Under the pieces are notes generated by a model. It did no database searches. It saw only the letters and a program-made list of their open reading frames with translations, and was not told the DNA's origin. 64,000 nucleotides of DNA. Origin: an uncultured Alphaproteobacteria bacterium (lineage in GTDB: Bacteria > Pseudomonadota > Alphaproteobacteria > RF32 > CAG-239). Every line of letters begins with the position of its first letter. The first letter of the stretch is position 1. Made by a program: the position numbers and the translations under genes. Shown here piece by piece: positions 35,645 through 43,907 of the stretch. The stretch is from contig CAKQUG010000002.1 of NCBI GenBank assembly GCA_934277545.1, positions 62,001-126,000 on the forward strand. The letters run 5' to 3'.

Positions 35645-37129
35645 ATGAAAATGAAAACGGCAGAGAATAACATAGATATTTTTGCATTAACGGATTCGCA
35701 TCAGGAAACCCGTAAATTATGCCGTTTGTTCAGCAAAATCATAGAAAAAGCTCCGAATGGCGGTAAAAATACTCTGATTTGCGATTGCGGTGATTTGTTT
35801 AAGGGGATTTACGACCGTGAGCTTAGTATTTTAAGCTATGAGACTCTGCGTCGCCAATTACCGGAAGCAAAAATTGTTTTGGCACTGGGAAATAACGATT
35901 TTGGCTTTAATCTGGATAGTTTCAAATTTTTACAAAACGCGTGCAAACGTTTTAATCAATCTAACATTCATGTGCTGTGCGCAAATTTGCTGGATTTAAA
36001 TACCGGCCGCTGTCCAAGCTGGGTTGACCCGTATATTTTGTTGGAGATTAACCATAAAAAAGTAATGGTTACGGCATTTTGCATTAACCAAATCCGCTTA
36101 AATAAATATGGGGTTGTGCTTACCGATATTCCGGAAACTTTTGCCGCTATGTCCGAGGTGATTCGCCACATAGAGCCGGACGCGTTGATTGTGCTGAATC
36201 ATGCGTTGGAACATAGCAGCCATGATATTTATGCCGCCGCAGCATCTAAAGGTATTCGGTTGGATTTGCTCTTGGGCGGGCATGAACATTCGCCGATTGC
36301 TCCGGATGAAAAAGAACGCATATACTATCCGCAGGCTTTCAGTAAAACTATGCTGCATTTTAATATGAGCTTTTTGAAACATGATACGGATTTGCGTTTT
36401 ATTGAAGAAATAAATGTGAAACAGACCGAAATGAACCCGGTGTTTGAACCGCCTTTATCCGAATTTGAAGAAAAGTCCGGATTGAATATTCCGGTTGCCA
36501 AAAGTACGCTTAATTTAGAAAAAATTTATTCCGACCCTTGCTCGTTGGGTACTTTTATTGCGGATTGTATGAAGGCTGCCGCCAAAACGGATATAGCGCT
36601 TATTTCCACCGGCTACACCAGCCATGCTTTGCGCTATGAAAAAGATAAAATTTTAACTCACTATAATTTGGAAAGGGCTTTTTCGGCGGATGTTCCGCTG
36701 CAGACGGTTACGCTGACACCACAGGAATTAAAAGAAGTGTGGAACAATGCTTTGAAATATCGCTATTTAATTCCAACCGGCAATGTGCGCTTTTTGCAAA
36801 GTTCGCAAAATCTTGAGGTTTGCAGCCGTCAGCGCTATGATAACAATGAAGGCGAGGTAACGCAGATTTATATTGGCGGAGAACCGTTGTTTAAAGAAAA
36901 CGGCAAGCCTTTATATGAAGATAAAGTTATTACCTGCGCGGTTGATCCGTTTATCGGAGCCGGAGAGCAGGGGTTTGACGTTTTACGTCCGCTGCCGAAA
37001 GAAACTTTGCTGAAAAACAATCATTTGGTCAAGATAAAAGACTTGTTTAACCGCGCCATAAAAGAAGCGGAAAACAAATATCCCGAAGGCAGTTCATATC
37101 CCAGCTTTAAAGTAACTGATGTAAATTAA
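35645..37129 (+). CDS. 5'-nucleotidase/UshA-like metallophosphatase
   Basis: 494 residues. The N-terminal calcineurin-like metallophosphatase has ordered metal-ligand motifs: ALTDSHQE, CDCGDLFKG, LGNNDFG, LNHALEHSS and GGHEHSP. A C-terminal 5'-nucleotidase domain follows (about 285-490; SLGTFIADCMKAAAKTDIALI, NPFIGAGEQGF-like). UshA relatives are normally exported, but no signal peptide is seen here, so it may act in the cytoplasm. ATG 35645 or ATG 35651 could be the start; the second has better spacing from GAGAAG. Likely substrates are nucleotides or nucleotide sugars. Confidence 0.82.
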   Translation: MKMKTAENNIDIFALTDSHQETRKLCRLFSKIIEKAPNGGKNTLICDCGDLFKGIYDRELSILSYETLRRQLPEAKIVLALGNNDFGFNLDSFKFLQNACKRFNQSNIHVLCANLLDLNTGRCPSWVDPYILLEINHKKVMVTAFCINQIRLNKYGVVLTDIPETFAAMSEVIRHIEPDALIVLNHALEHSSHDIYAAAASKGIRLDLLLGGHEHSPIAPDEKERIYYPQAFSKTMLHFNMSFLKHDTDLRFIEEINVKQTEMNPVFEPPLSEFEEKSGLNIPVAKSTLNLEKIYSDPCSLGTFIADCMKAAAKTDIALISTGYTSHALRYEKDKILTHYNLERAFSADVPLQTVTLTPQELKEVWNNALKYRYLIPTGNVRFLQSSQNLEVCSRQRYDNNEGEVTQIYIGGEPLFKENGKPLYEDKVITCAVDPFIGAGEQGFDVLRPLPKETLLKNNHLVKIKDLFNRAIKEAENKYPEGSSYPSFKVTDVN

Positions 37130-37956
37130 GCAAATAAGGTTTTGATAATCAGTTTTAATTTGCCGATGTTGTTGATGTTTGGTTTCGGCGAAATAATTTC
37201 CCAGCCCCGATTGTTCATCTGCTCAAAATAGCATTGGCTTAAATTAGCCAAATAATAAAGCGGCATAACCGATTTCTTGTTCATTTTGCTCAAAAAACGG
37301 TTGGCGGTGTTGAAATATTTTTTTGCGTCTGCAGATAAATATTGCCGGGCAGCCGAAAGGTTTTTATCTTCCAGCACGGAAATCGGCGAGTTTTTATTAA
37401 CGTTGGCTTTTTGCAATAATTCTTGCGGAATAAACAGATGTCCGGCTTTGGCGTCGTCTTTTATATCGCGTAAAATGTAGGTAATCATCAAAGCCCGCCC
37501 CAAATTTTCGGCCAATTTTTCACGAGTCGAAGGTTTACTTTCGCCGATAATGGTCAAAGTTAAATTGAGCGGCACTACAGCCAAACCGTGCAGATATTTT
37601 TCAAAAACTGCTTGCGACGGGGCTTGCAGCGGCTGCGGCACATCTAAAAAAGCGCTGTCTAAAATTTGCGACATTTGTTCCTTAGGCAAATTAAAACGCA
37701 TACAGTTTTTATAAATTTTTCGTCCGATATTGGTTGTCGGCACTTTCTTGTCATAAATATTGTCCAGCTCTTCACGCCAGGCATTAAGCAGTTCGGCTTT
37801 TTCTTCCGCCGGCATTTTAGAACGCAGAATGTTGCTGATATGGCGGCAAAAAGCAAACAATGTATAAATCGCCTCGCGCTTGGGTTTAGAAAGACCTCTC
37901 ATACACCAAAACAAAGAAGGCTGACTTTTCTTTACAATATCGCCGACAGATAACAT
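37126..37956 (-). CDS. Squalene/phytoene synthase-family protein lacking the first Asp motif
   Basis: 276 residues of the trans-isoprenyl diphosphate synthase fold. KPKREAIYTLFAFCRHISNIL aligns with the family start, but the catalytic DDxxD region normally after FCR is replaced by HISNIL (residues 39-44). The second Asp-rich motif is kept (LRDIKDDAKAGHLFIPQELL). A head-to-head prenyl synthase missing the first motif should be inactive. In mitochondria the related NDUFAF6 has lost its active site and helps assemble complex I, so a non-catalytic role is possible. It follows a second degenerate relative. Confidence 0.75.
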   Translation of the reverse strand: MLSVGDIVKKSQPSLFWCMRGLSKPKREAIYTLFAFCRHISNILRSKMPAEEKAELLNAWREELDNIYDKKVPTTNIGRKIYKNCMRFNLPKEQMSQILDSAFLDVPQPLQAPSQAVFEKYLHGLAVVPLNLTLTIIGESKPSTREKLAENLGRALMITYILRDIKDDAKAGHLFIPQELLQKANVNKNSPISVLEDKNLSAARQYLSADAKKYFNTANRFLSKMNKKSVMPLYYLANLSQCYFEQMNNRGWEIISPKPNINNIGKLKLIIKTLFA

Positions 37957-38682
37957 TTAGATTCCTTCATTATTAACAGATTTACGTTTAATTACTGCAA
38001 ACTGCCATAAACTATACAAAAAAATCCGGGTGCAGTCAAGAAAAGTCGGTTTATGCTGTTTATTATTTATAAATTGTTTTGTTTGCAAATCGGCTTTATT
38101 TAACCACAATGCCAGCATAAATTTCAGCCGTTTGCTTTTTACTAAAGATAAAATCACTTTCGCGCTTTTGTAAAGACCTTTCAAGCGGCTTTCTTTTTGA
38201 CGTTTGCTCATTTTGGCTTTTTTTATAATATCCTGATTTTTCTCAAAATTTTCTTGCAAAAACAGCAGAATAAAAAGAGAGGTTAAAGGTAGATATGTGC
38301 TTGGATTTTCGTCGTATGAAACCAAAATAAGCCGAGCAAGCGGCGACATCAGGCGGTTAAAAATTTCTGAAATCTGGGCGCCGGAAGTCGGCGTTTTGTC
38401 TGCAGCCATATAGCGCCAAACCGATAAAGGTTCTATAAGCAAAGAAATGGAAATGTTTTTTTGCAAAAATTGCTGCTGCAGCTTGGCAATTAAACTTTGG
38501 GGCAGCGGACAAGTTTTGCGCAAGGCTTTTTCCAGCAAGCGTAATTTTTCTAAACGCAGAGCTGTCGGAATTTCCGAGTTGGAAAAATGCCTCCGTCCTG
38601 TTTCTAAAAAAGTCAGGTAATCGGCAACCAGCGGCTGATATTCTTTGGCCGCGAGTTTATCGGGATTATAACCATTAAGCAT
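37957..38682 (-). CDS. Highly degenerate squalene-synthase-like (HpnC-like) protein
   Basis: 241 residues from ATG 38682, which overlaps the trmFO stop. The segment IEPLSVWRYMAADKTPTSGAQISEIFNRLMSPLARLILVSYDE can be aligned by eye to HpnC (RRY...LLDYCRRSANPVGRLVL...), but no Asp-rich motif remains. The C-terminal third is basic. It ends where the next degenerate gene begins, so the two probably form a heteromeric pair or are both decaying. Confidence 0.6.
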   Translation of the reverse strand: MLNGYNPDKLAAKEYQPLVADYLTFLETGRRHFSNSEIPTALRLEKLRLLEKALRKTCPLPQSLIAKLQQQFLQKNISISLLIEPLSVWRYMAADKTPTSGAQISEIFNRLMSPLARLILVSYDENPSTYLPLTSLFILLFLQENFEKNQDIIKKAKMSKRQKESRLKGLYKSAKVILSLVKSKRLKFMLALWLNKADLQTKQFINNKQHKPTFLDCTRIFLYSLWQFAVIKRKSVNNEGI

Positions 38683-40021
38683 TGATTTGTTCCATCCATT
38701 GCTCAAAATCGGCAAGCGCACGTCGGCAATAGGCCTCTTTGCGGTCGGCGCCTTTTATTTTGCGGAATTTGCCGTTGGCGGTAATTTCTCCCTGAATGGT
38801 CGGAAATATACCGAAGTTTATGTTCATCGGCTGATAGTCGGCAGTGGTGTCGGCAAGGTGTCCGAGCATGGCGCCGCTTGCTGTGGTGCGCGGCGGCAGA
38901 ACAGGATTTTTTCCGTTAATAAGGCATGCGGCAAAATAGCCTGCAAGCATACCTGTGTTTGCGCTTTCCACATAGCCTTCGCAGCCGCTGATTTGACCGG
39001 CAAACATAATATTAGGCTGAGTTTTGAGCCGCAAAAATTCATCAAGTAAAAGCGGACTTTGAATAAAGGTGTTGCGGTGGATTCCTCCCAGTCTGGCAAA
39101 TTCGGCATTTTCCAGTCCCGGAATCATCTTAAAGATTCTGGTTTGCTCGCCGTATTTCATTTTGGTTTGAAAACCGACAATGTTGCGTAAAGTGTCCTCT
39201 TTATTATCCTGTCGCAGCTGCACCACGGCGAACGGTTTTTCGTTTGAATGAGGATTCGTTAAGCCCACTGGTTTTAACGGGCCGAATAAAAGCGTGTCAA
39301 TTCCGCGCTCTGCCATAACTTCAATCGGTAGACAGCCGTCAAAATAGTGAGGTTCTTCAAAATCATGAAACGGCATTTTTTCGGCTTTCAGCAATTCATT
39401 GACAAAGCGATAATATTCTTCTTTGTTCATTGGGCAGTTGATATAGTCATATTTATCGCCTTTGTCATAGCGTGATTGGTACCAGGCTTTGTCAAAATTT
39501 ATCGATTCTTTATAAACAACCGGAGCTATAGCGTCATAAAAAGACAGAGATTTTTGGTCAACTTTTGCTTTTATGGCTTCAATTAAGGCGGCACTGGTCA
39601 AAGGACCGCTGGCTATAATGGTTAAAGGCGCGTCGGCAGTTGGAAATTCTGTAACTTCTTGATTTATTACTTCAATCAGCGGCGATGATTTTATCTTTTG
39701 GGTTATCAGTTTGGCAAATCCGTCGCGGTCTACGGCTAAAGCGCCGCCGGCCGGAACTTTGGTTTGGTCAGCTGCTTCCATAACCAGCGAACCAAAACGG
39801 CGCATTTCTTCATGCATAAGTCCCACTGCGTTATGTTCAGCGTCGTCCGAGCGCAAAGAGTTGGAACAAACCAACTCAGCTAAATCGGCGTTTTTGTGAG
39901 CCGGCGAAAATTTTTGTGGTTTCATTTCAAAAATACGTACTTTAACACCGCGTTTGACGAGTTGCCAAGCCGCTTCGCAACCGGCAAGACCGGCGCCGAT
40001 AATTTGCACAACAGGTTCCAT
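38675..40021 (-). CDS. trmFO: Folate-dependent tRNA (uracil-5-)-methyltransferase
   Basis: 448 residues, full length. TrmFO makes m5U54 in tRNA using methylenetetrahydrofolate and FADH2. The N-terminal FAD motif is GAGLAGCEAAW, followed by the family signature ELVCSNSLRSD and GALAVDRDGF, and a C-terminal region with GQISGCEGYVESANTG. It heads a minus-strand operon with the two prenyl-synthase-like genes. Confidence 0.95.
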   Translation of the reverse strand: MEPVVQIIGAGLAGCEAAWQLVKRGVKVRIFEMKPQKFSPAHKNADLAELVCSNSLRSDDAEHNAVGLMHEEMRRFGSLVMEAADQTKVPAGGALAVDRDGFAKLITQKIKSSPLIEVINQEVTEFPTADAPLTIIASGPLTSAALIEAIKAKVDQKSLSFYDAIAPVVYKESINFDKAWYQSRYDKGDKYDYINCPMNKEEYYRFVNELLKAEKMPFHDFEEPHYFDGCLPIEVMAERGIDTLLFGPLKPVGLTNPHSNEKPFAVVQLRQDNKEDTLRNIVGFQTKMKYGEQTRIFKMIPGLENAEFARLGGIHRNTFIQSPLLLDEFLRLKTQPNIMFAGQISGCEGYVESANTGMLAGYFAACLINGKNPVLPPRTTASGAMLGHLADTTADYQPMNINFGIFPTIQGEITANGKFRKIKGADRKEAYCRRALADFEQWMEQINA

Positions 40022-40156
40022 TTTATTCTCCTTATTTCTTTGATAACCTACAGTTTTATTTGTCTCTTGTAAACAAGAAAAACATCTGAGTATTAAACCT
40101 TTTTTAAAAACAACTGATATAAACTGACCTTAATACAATATTCTTTGGAACGTAAA

Positions 40157-41041
40157 ATGATTTTAAATAAAGGTAAGATTTTTACACTGTTTTTTATAGC
40201 GTTTGTTTTATTGGGCGGTAAAGCTCTCGCCGCAGATGAAAACGGTAGTGCGGGCGAAACTGACAATTCGGCAAATGCCTCGTTGCGTTCTTATGTAAAA
40301 GAAGAAAACGCCGAACAAACCGCTAAAGAAAATAATCAAGAAGAAAGCAAAACCTGGATAAATAATTTGGTTACGACAGTTGCTGAAAAAGGCGCGCAGG
40401 TAATTTCTTCCGGTACTGATGGTCCGGCGTCGCAATATCGCACTAACGCCTCGGTGTTTGATATTTCCGGCGTAATGCTGAGAATGAACACCAAGCAGAC
40501 CATGGAAGCCATGCAAAAACGCGGTTATCAAAAAAACTCCGAAAAATTTGAAATTCCGAATTTTATTCGCTGGCGTTATGACGAACAATGCCGCAATCAA
40601 GGTGTGGTCGGCTATGAGCGAACCGAAGCCTGTATCATTAAATTGGCGCAGAAAAACAATTATCAATATGTTGAGCAGATGGTTTTTAACAACTTTCGCA
40701 CCAAAGAGAACGTGCGGGTGTTTTTTACCAGCAACTTTACCGGCAACAAAGCCTATCGCATTGTTTATATGAGCGAAGCCGCCAACATCCGCGGCAGCGG
40801 CGCCAAAGCCGATTATTTGCGCAATATCAAAATTTATGATTTTTGGAAAAAAATTAACCAAAAATACGGTGTGCCGGATAATAAAGAACAAGTTATATGG
40901 GGGCTGGGGGATAATAAGCCGATTTTGCAGGCTGCTACCGGGCGTTTAATGCTGTATGACCCTATGCTGTTGGAACTCGACTATACAAGAATGTCGCGCG
41001 AAGACCAACGCTTTATGAACACCGATGTTTACACATTTTAA
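40157..41041 (+). CDS. Secreted hypothetical protein
   Basis: 294 residues from ATG 40157. Signal peptide with cleavage near ALA (about 25). A Gln/Asn/Glu-rich linker precedes a globular domain of about 200 residues (ISGVMLRMNTKQTMEAMQKRGY, FIRWRYDEQCRNQGVVGYERTEAC, KYGVPDN). The two cysteines in RYDEQC...TEAC could pair. Family not recognised. It precedes chpT by 12 bases and is probably in the same operon. Confidence 0.75.
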   Translation: MILNKGKIFTLFFIAFVLLGGKALAADENGSAGETDNSANASLRSYVKEENAEQTAKENNQEESKTWINNLVTTVAEKGAQVISSGTDGPASQYRTNASVFDISGVMLRMNTKQTMEAMQKRGYQKNSEKFEIPNFIRWRYDEQCRNQGVVGYERTEACIIKLAQKNNYQYVEQMVFNNFRTKENVRVFFTSNFTGNKAYRIVYMSEAANIRGSGAKADYLRNIKIYDFWKKINQKYGVPDNKEQVIWGLGDNKPILQAATGRLMLYDPMLLELDYTRMSREDQRFMNTDVYTF

Positions 41042-41053
41042 GGAGCAATAAAA

Positions 41054-41662
41054 ATGGAACTTAGTAAAACGGAATTGTCCGAACTTATTTGCACGCGTAT
41101 CAGTCACGATTTAATCGGCAATATCGGGGCAATTTCCAGCGCGTTGGAATTGATAGAAGAAGACAACGGAATGTTGGACGAGGGCACAAAAAAAATTCTG
41201 ACCACCGGTTCCGATACCTTAATTGCCCGTCAAAAATTTTTCAGAGTTGCGTTTGGAGTGGATTCGCAAAAGTTATTGCCGGCTGATTTAGAACGCTTGT
41301 GCGCAGACTATTTGTCGACCGTATGCAGTCGCGGTAATCCGATAACCTTAAAATTGCACCGCGTTTCGCCGGAGATTTCTAAAATTGTGTGCGTGTGTGT
41401 AATGATTGCCGCCGAATTGTATATCAAAGGCGGAGAAATTTCTATCAGTGTCAGTTCCGATAATATGACGGTAAACGCAGTTTCGGACTTTAAACTTTCA
41501 GCTTCTAAAATTGCGGCATATCAAAAAATTCTGGCAGGTCAAAAGGTCGAAGAAAACGCCTCGCAATATGCGCAGCTCTATTATCTGCAAAGCCTTTTAG
41601 GTTATGATGTTCCGTTAAAACTTACTTCATCAGAAACTGAAATTAAATTGATTATCGGATAG
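41054..41662 (+). CDS. chpT: ChpT-like histidine phosphotransferase
   Basis: 202 residues. The N-terminal four-helix dimerisation region carries the phospho-histidine in LICTRISHDLIGNIGAISSALELI (H18), matching ChpT (CSRxxHDLxxxxGAINNGLEL). A degenerate ATPase-like domain without nucleotide-binding boxes follows. ChpT passes phosphate from CckA to CtrA and CpdR. CtrA is encoded at 17293-17982. AAGGAG lies upstream. The assignment rests on the H-box and length; overall divergence is high. Confidence 0.82.
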   Translation: MELSKTELSELICTRISHDLIGNIGAISSALELIEEDNGMLDEGTKKILTTGSDTLIARQKFFRVAFGVDSQKLLPADLERLCADYLSTVCSRGNPITLKLHRVSPEISKIVCVCVMIAAELYIKGGEISISVSSDNMTVNAVSDFKLSASKIAAYQKILAGQKVEENASQYAQLYYLQSLLGYDVPLKLTSSETEIKLIIG

Positions 41663-41722
41663 AAATTAACTGTATGATTTTAGTTTGATTACTTTTTTAT
41701 ATTTTAAAATTAAAAAAATGAT

Positions 41723-41957
41723 TTGACTTTATTCAGTAAATTTTTTAGCCTTAAATTGCATAGGCTGATAACCTGTGTGAGGTTTAGAACCCTCTAATGG
41801 ATAGCTGGTTTTTCCAGATGAGAAAAACTACCTTGTTGCCTGAGAGCAGGAAGGTAGTTAATAAGGCGTAGGAGCTTGCTCTTACGCCAAATACGCTACA
41901 CTATTTCCATTATAGGTTCTAACTTCCTGCTGCCTCTCATCAAGGCGGCTTTTTTTG
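41723..41957 (+). promoter_or_regulatory. Attenuator-like structured leader of a glycosyltransferase gene
   Basis: A weak promoter (TTGACT at 41723, 17-base spacer, TAGCCT) precedes about 200 bases with clear helices: a closing helix (AGAACC and TAATGGA at 41786-41801 with TCCATTA and GGTTCT at 41906-41920), CTGG/CCAG (41805-41817), a 9-bp stem (41826-41834/41851-41859) capped by CCTG/CAGG, and GGCGTA-GAG/CTC-TACGCC (41865-41888). The terminator follows. AGCAGGAAG (41845-41853) is perfectly complementary to CTTCCTGCT (41923-41931), which overlaps the terminator's left arm, so an antiterminator can form. A 24-codon ORF (41797-41871, starting MDSWFFQMRK) may be a leader peptide. Confidence 0.6.
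41929..41957 (+). terminator. Leader terminator upstream of the glycosyltransferase
   Basis: GCTGCCT/AGGCGGC stem (41929-41935 and 41943-41949) followed by seven T, only 31 bases before the coding start. Confidence 0.75.
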
Positions 41958-41988
41958 TAAGGTTTAGAACCCTTAAATGGAGAAAGTT

Positions 41989-43017
41989 ATGAAAATAAAA
42001 TCAGGAGAAAACAACTGCGATAAATTGGTTTCGGTAATTGTTCCGGTTTATAATGTGGAAAAATATTTAGCCGAGTGTTTAGACAGTCTGCAAGCGCAGA
42101 CATATCCACATTGGGAAGCAATTTGCGTTAATGACGGTTCAACAGACAATTCTTGGCAAATTTTACAAAAATATGCGGCAAGAGACAGCCGTTTTGTGAT
42201 TATAAATCAAAAAAATTCCGGGGTTTCGGCAACTCGCAACGCAGCTTTGCAAAAAGCTAAAGGCGATTATATCGCTTTTTTGGATTCTGACGATATGCTG
42301 TGTTGTCAGTTTATGGAATATATGACGACGGCACTGGAAAAGACAAACAGCGATATGGCGGTTTGTTGTAATGAAGATGCTTGTGTTGATTTTAAAAATT
42401 ATCAATATCAACAATGTGAATTAAAAAAAATATTTAATCCGGTATCTTATTTTTTAAGACGTAAAAAGCCTAAATTGCAAATAGCAGTTTGGGGAAAGTT
42501 ATACAAAAAAGAAATATTGAACGGACTTTTATTTGATGTGAGTTTTAAACAAATGGCTGAAGATTTTGAATATTCTTTCAGAATATTTGAAAAAGTTAAT
42601 AGTTTTGCGTTTGTTCAAGAAAAATTATTTTATTATCGCAAAATTGAAAATTCAGGAAGTCTGACGCATCAAAAGTTTTCGGAAAGAGAGATTGACGACC
42701 ATATTTTGTTGACGCAGAAAATCATGACACATTTTGCGGCAATGGAAGATATAAAATGTTATGAATTGATGAAGAAAAATTTTTCCAGGATAATTTTCAG
42801 GCAATGTTGTACATATCCGTATTTAAAAAATGCGGACTATCAGAATTATTGGCAAAAATATCAAAAAATCTGCTTAGATTTGGCGGCGCAAAAGGTATTT
42901 TTTCCCCATAAATTAAGTCTGTTTAATCGATTCTTGTGCAAAATGTTTTTAGCGGGAAATTTCTCCGGTTTGTATTTTGGGTTGAAAATGTATAGTAAAA
43001 TACATGGCAAAATTTAG
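41989..43017 (+). CDS. Family 2 glycosyltransferase
   Basis: 342 residues from ATG 41989, with GGAGAAAG 6 bases upstream; ATG 41977 lies in frame but has no such site. The GT-A domain is clear: VSVIVPVYNVEKYLAECLDS, VNDGSTDNS, NSGVSATRNAAL and the DXD motif AFLDSDDM (about residue 94). There are no membrane helices. Enzymes of this kind add sugars to LPS core, O-antigen or capsule. It stands alone behind a structured leader and is more AT rich than its neighbours, as is usual for glycan genes. Confidence 0.9.
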   Translation: MKIKSGENNCDKLVSVIVPVYNVEKYLAECLDSLQAQTYPHWEAICVNDGSTDNSWQILQKYAARDSRFVIINQKNSGVSATRNAALQKAKGDYIAFLDSDDMLCCQFMEYMTTALEKTNSDMAVCCNEDACVDFKNYQYQQCELKKIFNPVSYFLRRKKPKLQIAVWGKLYKKEILNGLLFDVSFKQMAEDFEYSFRIFEKVNSFAFVQEKLFYYRKIENSGSLTHQKFSEREIDDHILLTQKIMTHFAAMEDIKCYELMKKNFSRIIFRQCCTYPYLKNADYQNYWQKYQKICLDLAAQKVFFPHKLSLFNRFLCKMFLAGNFSGLYFGLKMYSKIHGKI

Positions 43018-43020
43018 CAC

Positions 43021-43112
43021 GGCTCACGGTTCGAGACCTACCGCTTTTACCACACAATAAAACCCCAAAGGGATAGACCCTATGGGGTTTTATTGGCGGA
43101 GCGTACAGGACT
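43021..43112. repeat. Direct repeat copy 1: terminator plus tRNA-Ser 3' fragment
   Basis: A 92-base segment with a near-identical copy 230 bases downstream (43251-43342). It contains an 11-bp terminator stem (AATAAAACCCC at 43056, GGGGTTTTATT at 43084) and the last 19 bases of the tRNA-Ser gene (43094-43112), after which similarity stops. Between the copies are a 20-bp palindrome GTTTTACACATGTGTAAAAC (43116-43135) and another hairpin (AAAAACTGTC/GACAGTTTTT, 43215-43241). Confidence 0.85.
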
Positions 43113-43250
43113 TCGTTTTACACATGTGTAAAACTCTATCGCAACTCAAACAAAATTTCGCAGCGGTTGCTGTCGCTGCCCTGGCTCAATTAAGTTTTCG
43201 CTGCGCTTGCAGAGAAAAACTGTCATTTAAGGACAGTTTTTCCTTAGCGC

Positions 43251-43342
43251 GCCTTACGGTTCGAGACCTACCGCTTTTACCACACAATAAAACCCCAAAG
43301 GGATAGACCCTAAGGGGTTTTATTGGCGGAGCGTACAGGACT
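43251..43342. repeat. Direct repeat copy 2, continuing into the intact tRNA-Ser
   Basis: Second copy of the 92-base segment. It holds the tRNA-Ser terminator (43286-43324) and runs into the complete tRNA gene. Confidence 0.85.
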
Positions 43343-43412
43343 CGAACCTGTGCATCCTTTTAAGGGGATGACGGATTAGCAATCCGCTGCATTACCACTC
43401 TGCCAACGCTCC
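43324..43412 (-). tRNA. tRNA-Ser (anticodon GCT)
   Basis: Minus strand: acceptor GGAGCGT/ACGCTCC, discriminator G, encoded CCA, T-loop GGTTCGAGTCC, long variable arm and anticodon loop ATTGCTAAT giving GCT for serine. 89 nt. Confidence 0.95.
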
Positions 43413-43542
43413 ATAAGTGATAACGACATACTTTTAACTTATGTTTTTGCCCTAGTCAATAACTTTTTTAATTTTTTGCAAATTATTCCCAACCATTGAA
43501 ATTTTTTTAACTCTGACTATCTCAAAATCAAGGAGAAAATTC

Positions 43543-43854
43543 ATGGAATTATATTTGCTTATATCGCTCATTTTTATCTATTTAATCACCGCCGCCATGG
43601 TCAATAAAAACGTGGTGCACCGTATATGGACACTGGCCTTTATCGTCGCGTTTGTGGTAACAGCGGTGGCAATCGGCTTTTTGCGTGTTACAAATCAAGA
43701 TGTTATGATGTCGGCCGATAATTTGAATTGGTACTATCTTTTATATATTTTCGGCTCAATGTCGGTAGTGCTTGGCGTTATAAATCTGTGGATGTACCGC
43801 AAACCTTTGTGGCAGATTCTGCGTAACGATAACTCCGAAGACAATAAAGAATAA
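43543..43854 (+). CDS. Small inner-membrane protein, unknown
   Basis: 103 residues with three membrane helices (about 2-20, 28-48 and 64-85) and a charged cytoplasmic tail (RNDNSEDNKE). AAGGAG precedes ATG. No recognised family. Confidence 0.75.
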   Translation: MELYLLISLIFIYLITAAMVNKNVVHRIWTLAFIVAFVVTAVAIGFLRVTNQDVMMSADNLNWYYLLYIFGSMSVVLGVINLWMYRKPLWQILRNDNSEDNKE

Positions 43855-43907
43855 TTGCAAATTTTTGTTTTTTGTGTAATATACCCCTAAAACAAAGGGG
43901 CAATATT

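Noticed and set aside
40208..40891. 227-codon minus-strand frame opposite the secreted protein gene
   Set aside because: It is fully antisense to a gene with a signal peptide and good start, and its translation has no recognisable domain; a shadow frame.
41760..41957. Leader as 6S RNA, SRP RNA or tmRNA
   Set aside because: It is branched rather than one long rod, lacks the SRP GGAA-loop context and has no tRNA-like end.
43116..43135. 20-bp palindrome as a recombination site
   Set aside because: It is a single copy in the window with no recombinase or matching partner, so it is only noted within the repeat entry.
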